A stretch of 64,000 nt of DNA, from assembly GCF_036860675.1 (NCBI RefSeq), contig NZ_JAYKGK010000003.1:62001-126000 (forward strand), in the 5' to 3' direction. A program made the translations under genes and the position numbers. Shown here piece by piece: positions 28,091-37,601 of this stretch (position 1 is the first letter of the stretch; the number at the start of each line of letters is the position of its first letter). The notes below the pieces were generated by a model, which worked only from the letters and a program-made list of their open reading frames with translations, was not told where the DNA came from and ran no database searches. Source of the stretch: Rosettibacter primus (GTDB lineage: Bacteria; Bacteroidota; Ignavibacteria; Ignavibacteriales; Melioribacteraceae).

Positions 28091-29548
28091 TTATTTCAGA
28101 CCCAATTCTTTACACATTCTATAGAAATTTGAAGGTGCCAGTCCAAGACGTTCGGCAGCTGCAGAATCTGAACTTGATATGCTTCTAACATACTTGAAAT
28201 ATTTTATACGAAAGAGTTTTTCAACTTCTTTAAGTGGCAATACTTGTCCATTGTAAATATCTTCAAAATTTGTTTCTTCTTTAGCAATAATTTGATTTCC
28301 AAGAATTAATGGACTGCTAATATCTTTTGCAGTAATAACTCCGTTTGTACAATTTAACATTAATCTTTGAACTACATTTCTGAGTTCTCTTACATTGCCC
28401 GGCCATTTATAGTTTAATAAAATTTCTTTTACTTTTTCATCATAAGTAGGTTTAGGAATTTCCATATCATTACTGAAATAATCCAGAAAATAATCGAACA
28501 GCAAGATTATATCATCACCTCTATCTTTAAGCGGGACAATATCAATTGGAACAACATTCAAACGATAATACAAATCTTCTCTAAAACGATTGTTATTTAC
28601 CTCATTTGCCAGGTTCTTATTTGTAGCAGCAATAATTCTAACATTAACCGAAATTTTTTCTGTTCTTCCAATTTTTTCAATTTCACCATCTTGAATTACT
28701 CTAAGTAATTTTACCTGCGCTGAAGGCGGCAGTTCTGCTACTTCGTCGAGGAAAATTGTTCCATTGTTCGCAATTTCAAAAAGTCCTGCTTTACTTCCAT
28801 TTGCACCAGTAAACGCGCCCTTTTCGAATCCGAATAATTCGCTTTCGATTAATTCTGATGGTATACTACCACAATTAATTGGAATAAAGTTTTCATATTT
28901 TCTTTTACTTTTTAAATGAATATTCCAGGCAACTAATTCTTTGCCTGTTCCAGAAGGACCATTAATTAAAATATTGACATCACTTTTTGCATACTTTTCA
29001 ATATTTTCTTTCAACTGAAGCATCGGTTTTGATTCGCCAATAATTTTTTTTGACTCGAGCATTTTTTCTATGCTTTGTTTTAATCGTTTATCAGATTTCA
29101 TTTTTTGCTTTTCTAATTTTTTCTTTTCGTAAGCATTAAAAATGCTCAGTATAAAATCTGTAGGCTGATAAATATATTCTTCAATATTACCTGGATATTT
29201 TGTACAATACCAGAATGCTCCTGCTCGCAGCAGATTATTGGCAAAATTATAATTGGTAATATTTATGGTCATTTTAGTAATTACAATTATTTGAACCAGG
29301 GGGTCACAATCTTTCATTTTAGAAATTAATTCTTCGCCTTTAAGTCCCCCGGAAATTTGATAGTCCATAATAATAACATCATATTTATCAGGGTTCTCTT
29401 TTATGAGCTGCAGAGCAGCAAGTCCATTTGAAACAACATCCTGCAATTTTATCATCGAGTTGTAATAATTGAGAGTATTCTTTACTCTCTTAACATCGAA
29501 ATCTTCATCTTCTACTAACAAAACATTAATTTGTTCATTCTTACTCAT
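28091..29548 (-). CDS. sigma-54-dependent NtrC-type response regulator
   Basis: Three domains: receiver (about residues 5-130, phospho-acceptor Asp in IIMDYQISGG), AAA+ domain (about 160-400) with Walker A GPSGTGKE, the sigma-54 contact loop GAFTGA intact, and Walker B TIFLDEVAE, then a Fis-type HTH at the end (SAAAERLGLAPSNFYRM). It should open sigma-54 promoters when phosphorylated by the kinase gene that it overlaps. The frame also opens at 29560; the ATG at 29548 has GGTGGG just upstream. Located between the mannanase operon and the other hydrolases, it is the likely local regulator. Confidence 0.93.
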   Translation of the reverse strand: MSKNEQINVLLVEDEDFDVKRVKNTLNYYNSMIKLQDVVSNGLAALQLIKENPDKYDVIIMDYQISGGLKGEELISKMKDCDPLVQIIVITKMTINITNYNFANNLLRAGAFWYCTKYPGNIEEYIYQPTDFILSIFNAYEKKKLEKQKMKSDKRLKQSIEKMLESKKIIGESKPMLQLKENIEKYAKSDVNILINGPSGTGKELVAWNIHLKSKRKYENFIPINCGSIPSELIESELFGFEKGAFTGANGSKAGLFEIANNGTIFLDEVAELPPSAQVKLLRVIQDGEIEKIGRTEKISVNVRIIAATNKNLANEVNNNRFREDLYYRLNVVPIDIVPLKDRGDDIILLFDYFLDYFSNDMEIPKPTYDEKVKEILLNYKWPGNVRELRNVVQRLMLNCTNGVITAKDISSPLILGNQIIAKEETNFEDIYNGQVLPLKEVEKLFRIKYFKYVRSISSSDSAAAERLGLAPSNFYRMCKELGLK

Positions 29549-31040
29549 AATGCCCACCATGATTTTTTATTGTTAATATAAATCTGCATCCGCCTTCTTT
29601 GAGATTAAATGCATCGATATCCCAGCCGCATTTTTCTACTGCCATTTGATATGCAATATAACAACCATATCCTGAGTTAGCACCTTCTACTTTTTTTGTA
29701 GATTCATTTTCTAAAAATATTCTTTTTATTCCATTCTCACTAAATTCTAAAAGTTCTTCTTTTATTCCCACGCCATCGTCTTCAATAATTATATAAGATA
29801 AATTTTCACCTGCGTCATACTTTGTAGAAATTTTTATAGTAATTAATCTTTTATTTCCATGGTCAATGCTGTTTTGAATAAGAGGTTCAAGAATTTCCCA
29901 GATTACAAATTCATTTACACTTACAAGCGGAAGTTTATCGTCCAGGTCAAGCTTAAAAGTAAACATCTCATTTTTGCTTGATATTCTAAGAAATACATTT
30001 TCCACAATAAATTTAATTACTTCATTAATATTTGTTCTGAACATTGGATTAATAATTGTGTTAATATCCTGGTCATACCATTTCATATCATAAATTATTC
30101 TTGAAATAAAATTTGAATAAGTAATCACTTTGTTTTTAAGTTCTTCAATGCCTGGTGCATTCATTTTACGAACATCTTCTTTTATAAATCCAATTATTTT
30201 TTCTGCTTTGTGATGTGTATGATAAATTCTTTTTGTAAATAGAGATTCTTTTTCAAGTCTAATTTGTTTTTCAATATTTTCTTGATGTTCTTCATAAAAT
30301 TTTTGAAGAGCTTCGTTCCGTTCTTTTACTGCCTGTGATGATATTACAAAAATTATTATTAAGCCTATAAAAATCAGCGAAGTATAAATCAAAGCAACTT
30401 TATCATAGTTTGCTCTTACTTCTTTTGTGAGGAAAGAAAAATCAGGTGTAATTTTCATATACATCACGCCAAGATATTCTCCATCGGGGACAAACGGCAC
30501 AAGTATATTGAAAGTTTTATTATTCTCCAGTGTGCTGTAAATTATTTCAGAAGCTTTCATTTTATCTTTAACAGTTAAAAATAAATTTACAGCTTCAATG
30601 TGTGCATCTTTTTGACTATCATAGGGTAATAATGTATTTGTTAAAAATTTATAAAGTTTTTGACCACTGTCAATTACATATAATCTATGATTCTTTATCA
30701 AAATTAAACTTATATCTTCCACACTTTTTTGAATCAGTTGTTGCTTAAAAATTACATTGAAAGAATAAGTTATTCGCCGTTCATCATATTCACTTTGAGG
30801 TTTTTCCATGAATAAATTTTCATAAAGCAGTTCCATACTTGTTGATGTTATAATTGCAAGTCTTTCAGCAGAATATTTTTGATACCAGGCTTGAGTTTCT
30901 ACCAGAAAATCATTAAGAGAAGATTTTTGAACAAGAGCCATTATAATTTGAAACACAATTAAAATAAACAGGAAGGCAGTTACATGTTTAATTTCAAATC
31001 TATACTTTGAAAATTTACTTTTTACTTTTTGTCGAACCAT
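29541..31040 (-). CDS. membrane sensor histidine kinase paired with the sigma-54 regulator
   Basis: Two transmembrane helices (about residues 18-38 and 225-248) enclose a periplasmic domain of about 185 residues. A coiled coil follows (about 250-280), then a dimerisation helix with IYHTHHKAEKIIGF, where one of several His is the likely acceptor; this is not the common HELRTPL form. The ATPase domain has LEPLIQNSIDHG, EDDGVGI and GANSGYGCYIAY. Five bases separate it from the binding-protein gene and it overlaps the regulator gene, so the three form one unit. I infer that the periplasmic domain reads the state of the binding protein. Confidence 0.88.
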   Translation of the reverse strand: MVRQKVKSKFSKYRFEIKHVTAFLFILIVFQIIMALVQKSSLNDFLVETQAWYQKYSAERLAIITSTSMELLYENLFMEKPQSEYDERRITYSFNVIFKQQLIQKSVEDISLILIKNHRLYVIDSGQKLYKFLTNTLLPYDSQKDAHIEAVNLFLTVKDKMKASEIIYSTLENNKTFNILVPFVPDGEYLGVMYMKITPDFSFLTKEVRANYDKVALIYTSLIFIGLIIIFVISSQAVKERNEALQKFYEEHQENIEKQIRLEKESLFTKRIYHTHHKAEKIIGFIKEDVRKMNAPGIEELKNKVITYSNFISRIIYDMKWYDQDINTIINPMFRTNINEVIKFIVENVFLRISSKNEMFTFKLDLDDKLPLVSVNEFVIWEILEPLIQNSIDHGNKRLITIKISTKYDAGENLSYIIIEDDGVGIKEELLEFSENGIKRIFLENESTKKVEGANSGYGCYIAYQMAVEKCGWDIDAFNLKEGGCRFILTIKNHGGHYE

Positions 31041-31045
31041 AATGG

Positions 31046-32356
31046 TTAATATTCTTTAATTATATTTTTTTCATACTGAATTGAATTTGTTGCTTTAATC
31101 AGAGCTTCTTCAACACTTATTTTTTTTGTTAATGCCTGTTCAAAATAGTAAGACATAATTTTTGAATAACGAGTATATTCCTCGTGAGCCGGTCTATGTA
31201 TTGCAGACTTAATTAACTTACGAATTTCTCTAAACTCAGGATATTTTTTGACAAATGAAGAATCATAATAAAATTTTTTAATTACTGGATAATGACCGCT
31301 TAAACGATAAAATATTTCCTGAGATTTTTCACTCAATAAAAATTTTACAAAGTCAACAGCTGCTTCTTTTTTATCAGAGAATTTTGATACCATCAAATTC
31401 CAGCCACCCATTATTGATGTAGGTTTCCCATTTTGAAAGTATGGCAGAGGAGCTTTTCTCAAATACTTTTCTTTTGACGAATCGATTGGGGACTCTTTAA
31501 AATCTTTATCGTAGCTTGGCCATCCTCTAATGAACAATCCATCATTTTTTATAAAATAAGCATAACTTGGTATTTCTGTAAATTTAATTACATCACGCGG
31601 AGTAATTTTATATTTATAAATAAAATCAACAAGCAGTTGTAAAGCTTTTTGTGCTTCAGGTCTGTCAAGGTTAAATCCATATTGATGGAAATAATCAGGA
31701 TTTTGACTTAACAATAATTCCATAAAAATACATATAAACCCTTCATAATCTGCGGCTGGAAAAATGTAAAATGGATAATCAATTTTTATTTTTTCTTTTA
31801 TTTTAATAAAATCCTGCCATGTTATATTATTATGAATCTTCTTAATTATTTCTTTTCCATTTTTCAGTTTATTAAGTAAATCTTCTCGATAATATAGAAC
31901 ACCCTGTACACGATTAAGCGGAACGGAAACGAGTTCACCATTTGAATAGCAGGATTCTAAAGCTAATGGCAAAATTTTATTTTTTTCGTCCTCAGAAAAA
32001 TATTTATCGAGAGGTTCACACCATTTTGCAAATCTTTGAACCCAGATTATATCAACAGCAAATATATCAATTCCATCTCCTGTCCCTCTTAAAGACCTTG
32101 CTAAGACTTCTTTTCTTTCATTTGTGCTAAAATCAAAATGAGGAAAATCAATAGGAATTACTCTAACTTTTCCTTCCATTAATTTATTGTATTCATCAAT
32201 TAAAACACGGTGAGCTGCTGTAATTCTATCTGCAAAATAAATTTCGGTAACAGGATTATTTTGAACTCTACTCCTTTGAAGATAAAAAATTCCCAGATAA
32301 ATAAGTGCAAGGAACAGTAAAAGTGCGAACCCCCATTTTTGTTTAATAGTAATCAT
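31046..32356 (-). CDS. membrane-anchored family 1 extracellular sugar-binding protein
   Basis: A 436-residue periplasmic-binding-fold protein of the oligosaccharide class. It has an N-terminal hydrophobic helix (about 9-27; no obvious cleavage site or lipobox), then TEIYFADRITAAH, GDGIDIFAVDIIWVQRFAKW, SVPLNRVQGVLYYREDLL and, near residue 310, IMGGWNLMVSKFS followed by AVDFVKFL. These are typical of ABC-type binding proteins. No permease or ATPase gene lies nearby; instead it is followed 5 bases later by a sensor kinase. The simplest reading is a tethered sensor subunit rather than a transporter subunit. Ligand presumably manno- or pectic oligosaccharide (inference). Confidence 0.85.
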   Translation of the reverse strand: MITIKQKWGFALLLFLALIYLGIFYLQRSRVQNNPVTEIYFADRITAAHRVLIDEYNKLMEGKVRVIPIDFPHFDFSTNERKEVLARSLRGTGDGIDIFAVDIIWVQRFAKWCEPLDKYFSEDEKNKILPLALESCYSNGELVSVPLNRVQGVLYYREDLLNKLKNGKEIIKKIHNNITWQDFIKIKEKIKIDYPFYIFPAADYEGFICIFMELLLSQNPDYFHQYGFNLDRPEAQKALQLLVDFIYKYKITPRDVIKFTEIPSYAYFIKNDGLFIRGWPSYDKDFKESPIDSSKEKYLRKAPLPYFQNGKPTSIMGGWNLMVSKFSDKKEAAVDFVKFLLSEKSQEIFYRLSGHYPVIKKFYYDSSFVKKYPEFREIRKLIKSAIHRPAHEEYTRYSKIMSYYFEQALTKKISVEEALIKATNSIQYEKNIIKEY

Positions 32357-32418
32357 ACCAGATTTCCATAATTATTCGTCATTCATATAAACAATTAAAA
32401 TAATGCATTATAAATTTG

Positions 32419-34008
32419 TTATTCAAAGAAAATATTTTTCAATGCAATTTTAGTTACATTCTTCTTTCTTATAAATTTTTCAGATGTTGCTTTTATAATA
32501 CTGTTGAATATCTTAAAATCTTTTCCATTTTCAAGATAAAACATTATGTCTCTTGTTGCAGGTGGAGGGGTTCCTTTTAATCCATTAATTGTAATATTTT
32601 CAAATCCTTCTGCCCAGATTCCATATTTGAAAAAATCTTCCATATTATTTTCAAATTCGAGTGTGGAGTTTGAAATAAAAATGTCTTTTACATTTTTCAA
32701 GTAAATTCCAGGTATGTCATGACAGAATAAATTCAAATCTTGGAAAGCAGTTGGGCGCAAATCAATATTTCCGCCATAACTTTTTTGCAGAGGACCATTT
32801 TTAATAAATAATTCTAATCCATCAAATGTAATGTTTGATATGCTGCCTTTTTCATAAGCATAAAGAATTATTCCATTTTCACTATTAGCTTTGATGTTAT
32901 GAAAACGAACATCTTTAATTATTCCAGATTTTCTTCCTTTTGTTGTGGGAACTGATTGAATATGAATTGGTTCTGCTTTGCCCCACCAGTCGCCTGTATG
33001 CAAACGAGTTTCAATAATTATATCAGAGAAAGAAACATTTTCAATCCATCCTTCAATTCCGGTAAATAAACCAATTCCACGATTTGAATTGTAGATTACA
33101 ATGTTATTGAAAGAATAATTCTTCATGTAATTGTGGTCTATACCTCCAATTCTTATACCGCTGGAACGTGACATCAGAATACAATTACTTACGACAATAT
33201 TTTCAGATGGTCGTTTTAAATTCTGAAAACCGGGCAATTCAAAATGAGTGCTGTAACTATTTAGAACAATTGCATCGTCTCCTCCAATTATTTCACAATT
33301 AGAAATCACAACATTACTACAGGAAGTGCAATCAATTCCATCACTATTTGCAATTAAAACATTATTATGAATTCTTACATTGTTAATTATCACTCCATTG
33401 CAATCTGCAAGATGTAAAGTCCAGAATGGTGAATTTTTTATTGTAACACCATGAACTTTGACATTATTGCAATTAGAAAATATAATCATTTGATATGGTC
33501 TCTGCGGATGAGGTTCAACTGGACCATCTTGAATTTCTGCATCGTCGGGACAATAATTTTCTTTTTGACGAGTAAACAATCGAAGTTCAGGAGGAAGAAA
33601 TTTTTTTCTTTGATTGGTATAGTTAAATAAGTCACCATTTCCGTCAATTATGCCATCACCTGTAATTACCACATTATCAGAATTTTTTGTAAAGATTAAT
33701 CCAACTCTTATGCTGTCAATATAATAGTCGCTTAGATTTGAGGAACCTAAAAGTACCGCGCCATTTTCAAGATAAAGCGTAACATTTGATTTTAATTGAA
33801 TAGCACCACTCACAAATATTCCTGCAGGGATATAAACTGTACCACCGCCATTTGAAGCACAGTCGTCAATTGCCCTCTGAATTGCAGAAGTGTTTAAGGT
33901 TTTTCCATCCCCAATAGCACCGTAGTGAAGAACATTATACTGTTGTGAATATAATGTTGTAATAGTTGTAAAAAAAATTAATAAAATTATTTTGAATAAT
34001 TTATTCAT
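32419..34008 (-). CDS. GH28 polygalacturonase-like pectinase, secreted
   Basis: A right-handed beta-helix hydrolase. A signal peptide ends TLYSQ, followed by the pectate-lyase/GH28 start YGAIGDGKTLNTSAIQ. Catalytic Asp residues are in NSDGIDC and IGGDDAIVL (about residues 220-245), and SGIRIGG occupies the place of the GHG block, as in exo-acting and rhamnogalacturonan members. At 529 residues it is longer than simple polygalacturonases. It hydrolyses galacturonan-type bonds. It lies 62 bases upstream of the binding-protein gene on the same strand. Confidence 0.85.
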   Translation of the reverse strand: MNKLFKIILLIFFTTITTLYSQQYNVLHYGAIGDGKTLNTSAIQRAIDDCASNGGGTVYIPAGIFVSGAIQLKSNVTLYLENGAVLLGSSNLSDYYIDSIRVGLIFTKNSDNVVITGDGIIDGNGDLFNYTNQRKKFLPPELRLFTRQKENYCPDDAEIQDGPVEPHPQRPYQMIIFSNCNNVKVHGVTIKNSPFWTLHLADCNGVIINNVRIHNNVLIANSDGIDCTSCSNVVISNCEIIGGDDAIVLNSYSTHFELPGFQNLKRPSENIVVSNCILMSRSSGIRIGGIDHNYMKNYSFNNIVIYNSNRGIGLFTGIEGWIENVSFSDIIIETRLHTGDWWGKAEPIHIQSVPTTKGRKSGIIKDVRFHNIKANSENGIILYAYEKGSISNITFDGLELFIKNGPLQKSYGGNIDLRPTAFQDLNLFCHDIPGIYLKNVKDIFISNSTLEFENNMEDFFKYGIWAEGFENITINGLKGTPPPATRDIMFYLENGKDFKIFNSIIKATSEKFIRKKNVTKIALKNIFFE

Positions 34009-34481
34009 AATTTTATTGGTAAATGAAAATTATAATTACATGGATTATTTTTACCTTCTACTAACTTTATTAAAAATTTCTGCTTTCATTCAAATTCATT
34101 CATAATTCTTTCTACTACAAAATTTTCGAAATATTTTTACTTAATTTATTTTTTTAACTTTCTCTTTTATCCCTCTTTTAGAAATAATAATTTTACATTA
34201 ACTAATTATGAGAAAGAACAATGTTTGTATTAATTATTTAAAAATTATCATACATATACAAAATTTGTTGTTTTTTTTAACACTTTATTCTTATTGAACT
34301 CTCCCTTTATCCCTCTCTTAGAAAGAGAGGGAACGCACCCCTTCTCTTTTTAAGAGAAGGTCGATTGTTCAAAAATTATTCTCTTCTGTTTTTACTTAAT
34401 TTTATTTGTTCATCTGTTACTCTTTTCGAACCTCCCTTTACCTTTTCTCAAGAGAACGGGGAATGAATTCAAAATAAACTT
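34009..34481. repeat. 473-base gene-free stretch with hairpin repeats
   Basis: No gene. At 34296-34333 lies the element GAACTCTCCCTTTATCCCTCTC...GAGAGGGA, the reverse complement of the one at 24924-24960. At 34340-34360 is a perfect hairpin CCTTCTCTT-TTT-AAGAGAAGG. Degenerate relatives occur near 34152-34185 (CTCTTTTATCCCTCTTTTAG) and 34433-34461. The stretch must also hold the promoter for the GH28 gene; none is evident by eye. Confidence 0.65.
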
Positions 34482-35534
34482 TCACTTTTTCATAGCTTGT
34501 TTAAAGAACTCACCACATTCTGTTAATTCAAATGATTCCCAGGATTTTATCATGCTTGGATACCATTCGGGGTCAAAAACCCAGGCAACCCAGCTAATTC
34601 CTTTTGATTCAAGATAATTTATAATTGCATTTCCATATTCGCCATTTGCATTAATTGATTCATCTCCTAAAGTAAAACCAATTTCAGTAGCAATAATTGG
34701 ATAATGACTTGCAGCAAAACCAAAATTTTCTTCCCACTTTGGTTCCCATGGTTTATTTCTTTTGTGTGGATATGGATGAGTTACATAAGCAATATTTTCT
34801 GCATTAATTGGCTCAATTAGGAGTGGAGTTAAATCATATGCCCAATCAAAACCTGCGACAAGTGGAATTGTTTCTTTATCATAAGCTCTAATAAGTTTAA
34901 TAATATTTTCATTTGTTTTTTTCCAATCACTCCATGATGCAACCCCTAACTGGTTAAAATAAAGTGTTGGTTCATTAAATAATTCATAAAAAGCAATTGT
35001 ATTGCTACCGCTATATCTACGCGCAATAGTTCTCCAAAATTCATATGTTTCTTTTTTAGTTGTTTCATACATTGGGTCTTGAAACAATTCCATTTCAAGA
35101 TTACCGATTGTATGCCAATCAATAATAATATACATTTCTAAATCAGTACACCATTCAACAGCTTGATCAATTAATTTTAGATATTTTTCAGGTGTTCGTT
35201 CCCTCCAAGCAACTGGATGAATTGGAATTCGAACTAATTGAGTCCCTAACTCTTTGACCTTTTCAAAAAGTTTTTTATTCCAGTAACCTTGATTTTCTAT
35301 TTTGTCAGGGTCAGAAATGGAAAGTCCCCGCAATAAAATTGTATCCCCTTTTTCGTTTACAAATCTATTTCCTGCTACTTTGATTAATGGTAGTTTTTTG
35401 TTATTTGGACTTTCATAAGGTTTGTTTAAGTATTGTTCATTCCACCAAGCACGATATTTACGCTGCTGTGCATTTGCAAATTGAATCTGCATCAATAAAA
35501 TTATTAAGAATATTTTCAAAAAGATAGATTTCAT
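34482..35534 (-). CDS. GH5 glycoside hydrolase (endoglucanase/mannanase type), secreted
   Basis: A signal peptide ends FANAQ (about residue 22). GH5 blocks: RIPIHPVAWRE, IIIDWHT, the acid/base Glu in YELFNEPTLYF (about 185) and the nucleophile Glu in IATEIGFTLG (about 282). The IDWHT and YVTHPYPH segments resemble the cellulase-like subfamilies more than the mannanase subfamily, so the substrate could be beta-glucan or glucomannan. It is the last gene of a four-gene minus-strand operon, 18 bases after the acetylesterase. Confidence 0.88.
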   Translation of the reverse strand: MKSIFLKIFLIILLMQIQFANAQQRKYRAWWNEQYLNKPYESPNNKKLPLIKVAGNRFVNEKGDTILLRGLSISDPDKIENQGYWNKKLFEKVKELGTQLVRIPIHPVAWRERTPEKYLKLIDQAVEWCTDLEMYIIIDWHTIGNLEMELFQDPMYETTKKETYEFWRTIARRYSGSNTIAFYELFNEPTLYFNQLGVASWSDWKKTNENIIKLIRAYDKETIPLVAGFDWAYDLTPLLIEPINAENIAYVTHPYPHKRNKPWEPKWEENFGFAASHYPIIATEIGFTLGDESINANGEYGNAIINYLESKGISWVAWVFDPEWYPSMIKSWESFELTECGEFFKQAMKK

Positions 35535-35552
35535 ATTACATCCCTTTAATGT

Positions 35553-37571
35553 TTATTCCCAATTATCTGTTCTGAATGAAGAAGCCGGTAAACCTGCTTT
35601 ATTAAACAAAGTTGCTTCTGAAGTATTATCCCAGCAATATCTTACTGCAACAGGATTTTTTATTTCTGGACTAAACACAATTAATTTTTTTCCGGAAATT
35701 TTAACCGTTGCTTTCTTGAATACTTTATCTTCTCCAGCTATTAAAAAGTTATTCTCCCCATTTCTTTCTTTTAATACCAATCCACCATCAACATAATCAA
35801 ATGTTAATTCAATTTTGTCTTTAACAATTTTCATTGATCTATAAATTGGTCCTGAATAAACAACATCTTTGCTATAATCTTTAGCAAGCGCCCATAAAGC
35901 AAGTCTTTCTCCAACATCTTTTTTATTACCAGGATGAATATTATCAGGATTGCCAATATCAAGTGTTACAACCATTCCAGTTTTAGGCACAGAAAGTGTT
36001 TGAAGTTGTGCTTCTCTTAATTTTTGTGATTGAGTCCATTGTCCATAATTATAAGGAGCTATCTGAACATAATAGAATGGGAAATTTCCTTGCTTCCAAT
36101 CTTCTCTCCAGTTTTTTATCATTAATGGGAACAAAGTTTTATAAAGTTCTGGATTGTTAGTGTTTGATTCTCCCTGATACCAGATTACACCTTTTATTCT
36201 ATAAGGAATTAATGGTGCAATCATACCATTGTAAAGTGTAGTCGGAGTATTTGATGATAAATCAACAGAAAGTTTAGGACGGTTGAAATATTCTTCGTTA
36301 GCAGCACCAATGACATAAAATTTACCGCTTAAATATTCTGCAACGGGTAAATATTTCCAATTACCTGCAAGAGAAATTGTTTCATCAGAATCTTTAGGAT
36401 GAATTTTCATTTTTTCAGGAGCACCCCAGATTCCGCCACCTCCTTGAGTATCAATTACACGCACTGCAATTGTCAAATTTTTTTCTTTTACAATTTCTGA
36501 TGGAATTGAATAAATTCTATCAATTTGCCAGTAACCTTCAGCTTCATAACCAGCGATTTTAATTCCATTGACAAATGTAATATCCATATCATCAATTGGA
36601 CCCAATTCTAAAATTAATTCCTTATTCACCCATGATTCGGGTATTTCAATTTTTTTTCTAAACCAGATTACACCATCGAAGCTTCCGACTTCAGTTCTTT
36701 CCCAATTTTGAGGAAGAATAATTTCTTTCCAGCGTGAATCATCAAAATTGATTTCTGCACAAGCAGAATCCTGAAATTCTAAGTTTTGCCATCGGGTTTC
36801 TGCCCCCCTTTTCGAAATATCAACTATTGGTTTTGTATTAAGCCATTTATAAAGTTTTTCAATTTCATCTCTACTGTTATTTAATTTTTCTATAAAATCT
36901 TTGTATTGTTCAACCTTAGAGATATATTTTCCACTTGTCCATGCTTCTACGGGAGTTCCACCCCAGCTTGAATGAATTAGCCCGATAGGAACTTTTAATT
37001 CTTGATAAAGTTTTTTTCCAAAGAAATAAGCTGTTGCACTAAATCGGGCTGCGGTTTCAGGATTAGATTCCACCCAGGTCCCATTGCAGTTAAATTCTGG
37101 TTTGTTAGATACTGTGCGGGCTACAGTAAAAAATCTAATGTTCGAATTATCTGCATTTTGAATTTCTTTAGCCGAACCGAATATTGTATCTCTCGGAGGC
37201 CAGCCAGCAAGCGGCATTTCCATGTTCGATTGCCCTGAACATAACCAAACTTCACCAATTAATATATTCCTGTAAACAATAGTTGAATCACCAATTTCAA
37301 TTTTCATTTCATAAGGTCCACCTGCTCTAGGAGTTTTAATTTTCATTATCCAGTTGCCATTTTCATCTGCTAAAACCTGAGCAGCTTGTTTCCATGATGT
37401 TGTGATCTTTACACTGGACTTAGGTTCTGCTTTGCCCCATATTGGCACAAGTGATTTCTGTTGAAGTATCATATTGTCAGAAAATATTGCAGGCATTTCA
37501 ATTTGACTTTTCTTTTCTGTTTGAGCATTTGTAAATGAAAAAAGGACAAGAAGAAGTAATAGTATTCTCAT
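35553..37571 (-). CDS. sialate-O-acetylesterase-family carbohydrate acetylesterase, secreted
   Basis: An SGNH-type esterase. The nucleophile Ser lies in WLCSGQSNMEMP (about residue 115), GVIWYQGESN supplies the third block, and DNIHPGNKKDVG near residue 547 supplies the catalytic His. A beta-sandwich insertion (about 255-370, LPQNWERTEVG and IWFRKKIEIP) resembles a GH2 sugar-binding domain, as in other SASA enzymes. A signal peptide ends TNAQ. In this setting it most likely removes acetyl groups from mannan. GAGGA sits six bases before the ATG at 37571, but directly abuts the ATG at 37577, so I use 37571. Confidence 0.9.
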   Translation of the reverse strand: MRILLLLLVLFSFTNAQTEKKSQIEMPAIFSDNMILQQKSLVPIWGKAEPKSSVKITTSWKQAAQVLADENGNWIMKIKTPRAGGPYEMKIEIGDSTIVYRNILIGEVWLCSGQSNMEMPLAGWPPRDTIFGSAKEIQNADNSNIRFFTVARTVSNKPEFNCNGTWVESNPETAARFSATAYFFGKKLYQELKVPIGLIHSSWGGTPVEAWTSGKYISKVEQYKDFIEKLNNSRDEIEKLYKWLNTKPIVDISKRGAETRWQNLEFQDSACAEINFDDSRWKEIILPQNWERTEVGSFDGVIWFRKKIEIPESWVNKELILELGPIDDMDITFVNGIKIAGYEAEGYWQIDRIYSIPSEIVKEKNLTIAVRVIDTQGGGGIWGAPEKMKIHPKDSDETISLAGNWKYLPVAEYLSGKFYVIGAANEEYFNRPKLSVDLSSNTPTTLYNGMIAPLIPYRIKGVIWYQGESNTNNPELYKTLFPLMIKNWREDWKQGNFPFYYVQIAPYNYGQWTQSQKLREAQLQTLSVPKTGMVVTLDIGNPDNIHPGNKKDVGERLALWALAKDYSKDVVYSGPIYRSMKIVKDKIELTFDYVDGGLVLKERNGENNFLIAGEDKVFKKATVKISGKKLIVFSPEIKNPVAVRYCWDNTSEATLFNKAGLPASSFRTDNWE

Positions 37572-37601
37572 ATTCATTCCTCAGATTTGTTGTAATAATT
37601 T

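Noticed and set aside
31046..32356. ABC importer binding subunit
   Set aside because: No permease or ATPase gene nearby and a kinase follows within 5 bases, so sensor use is more likely, although import with distant components cannot be excluded.
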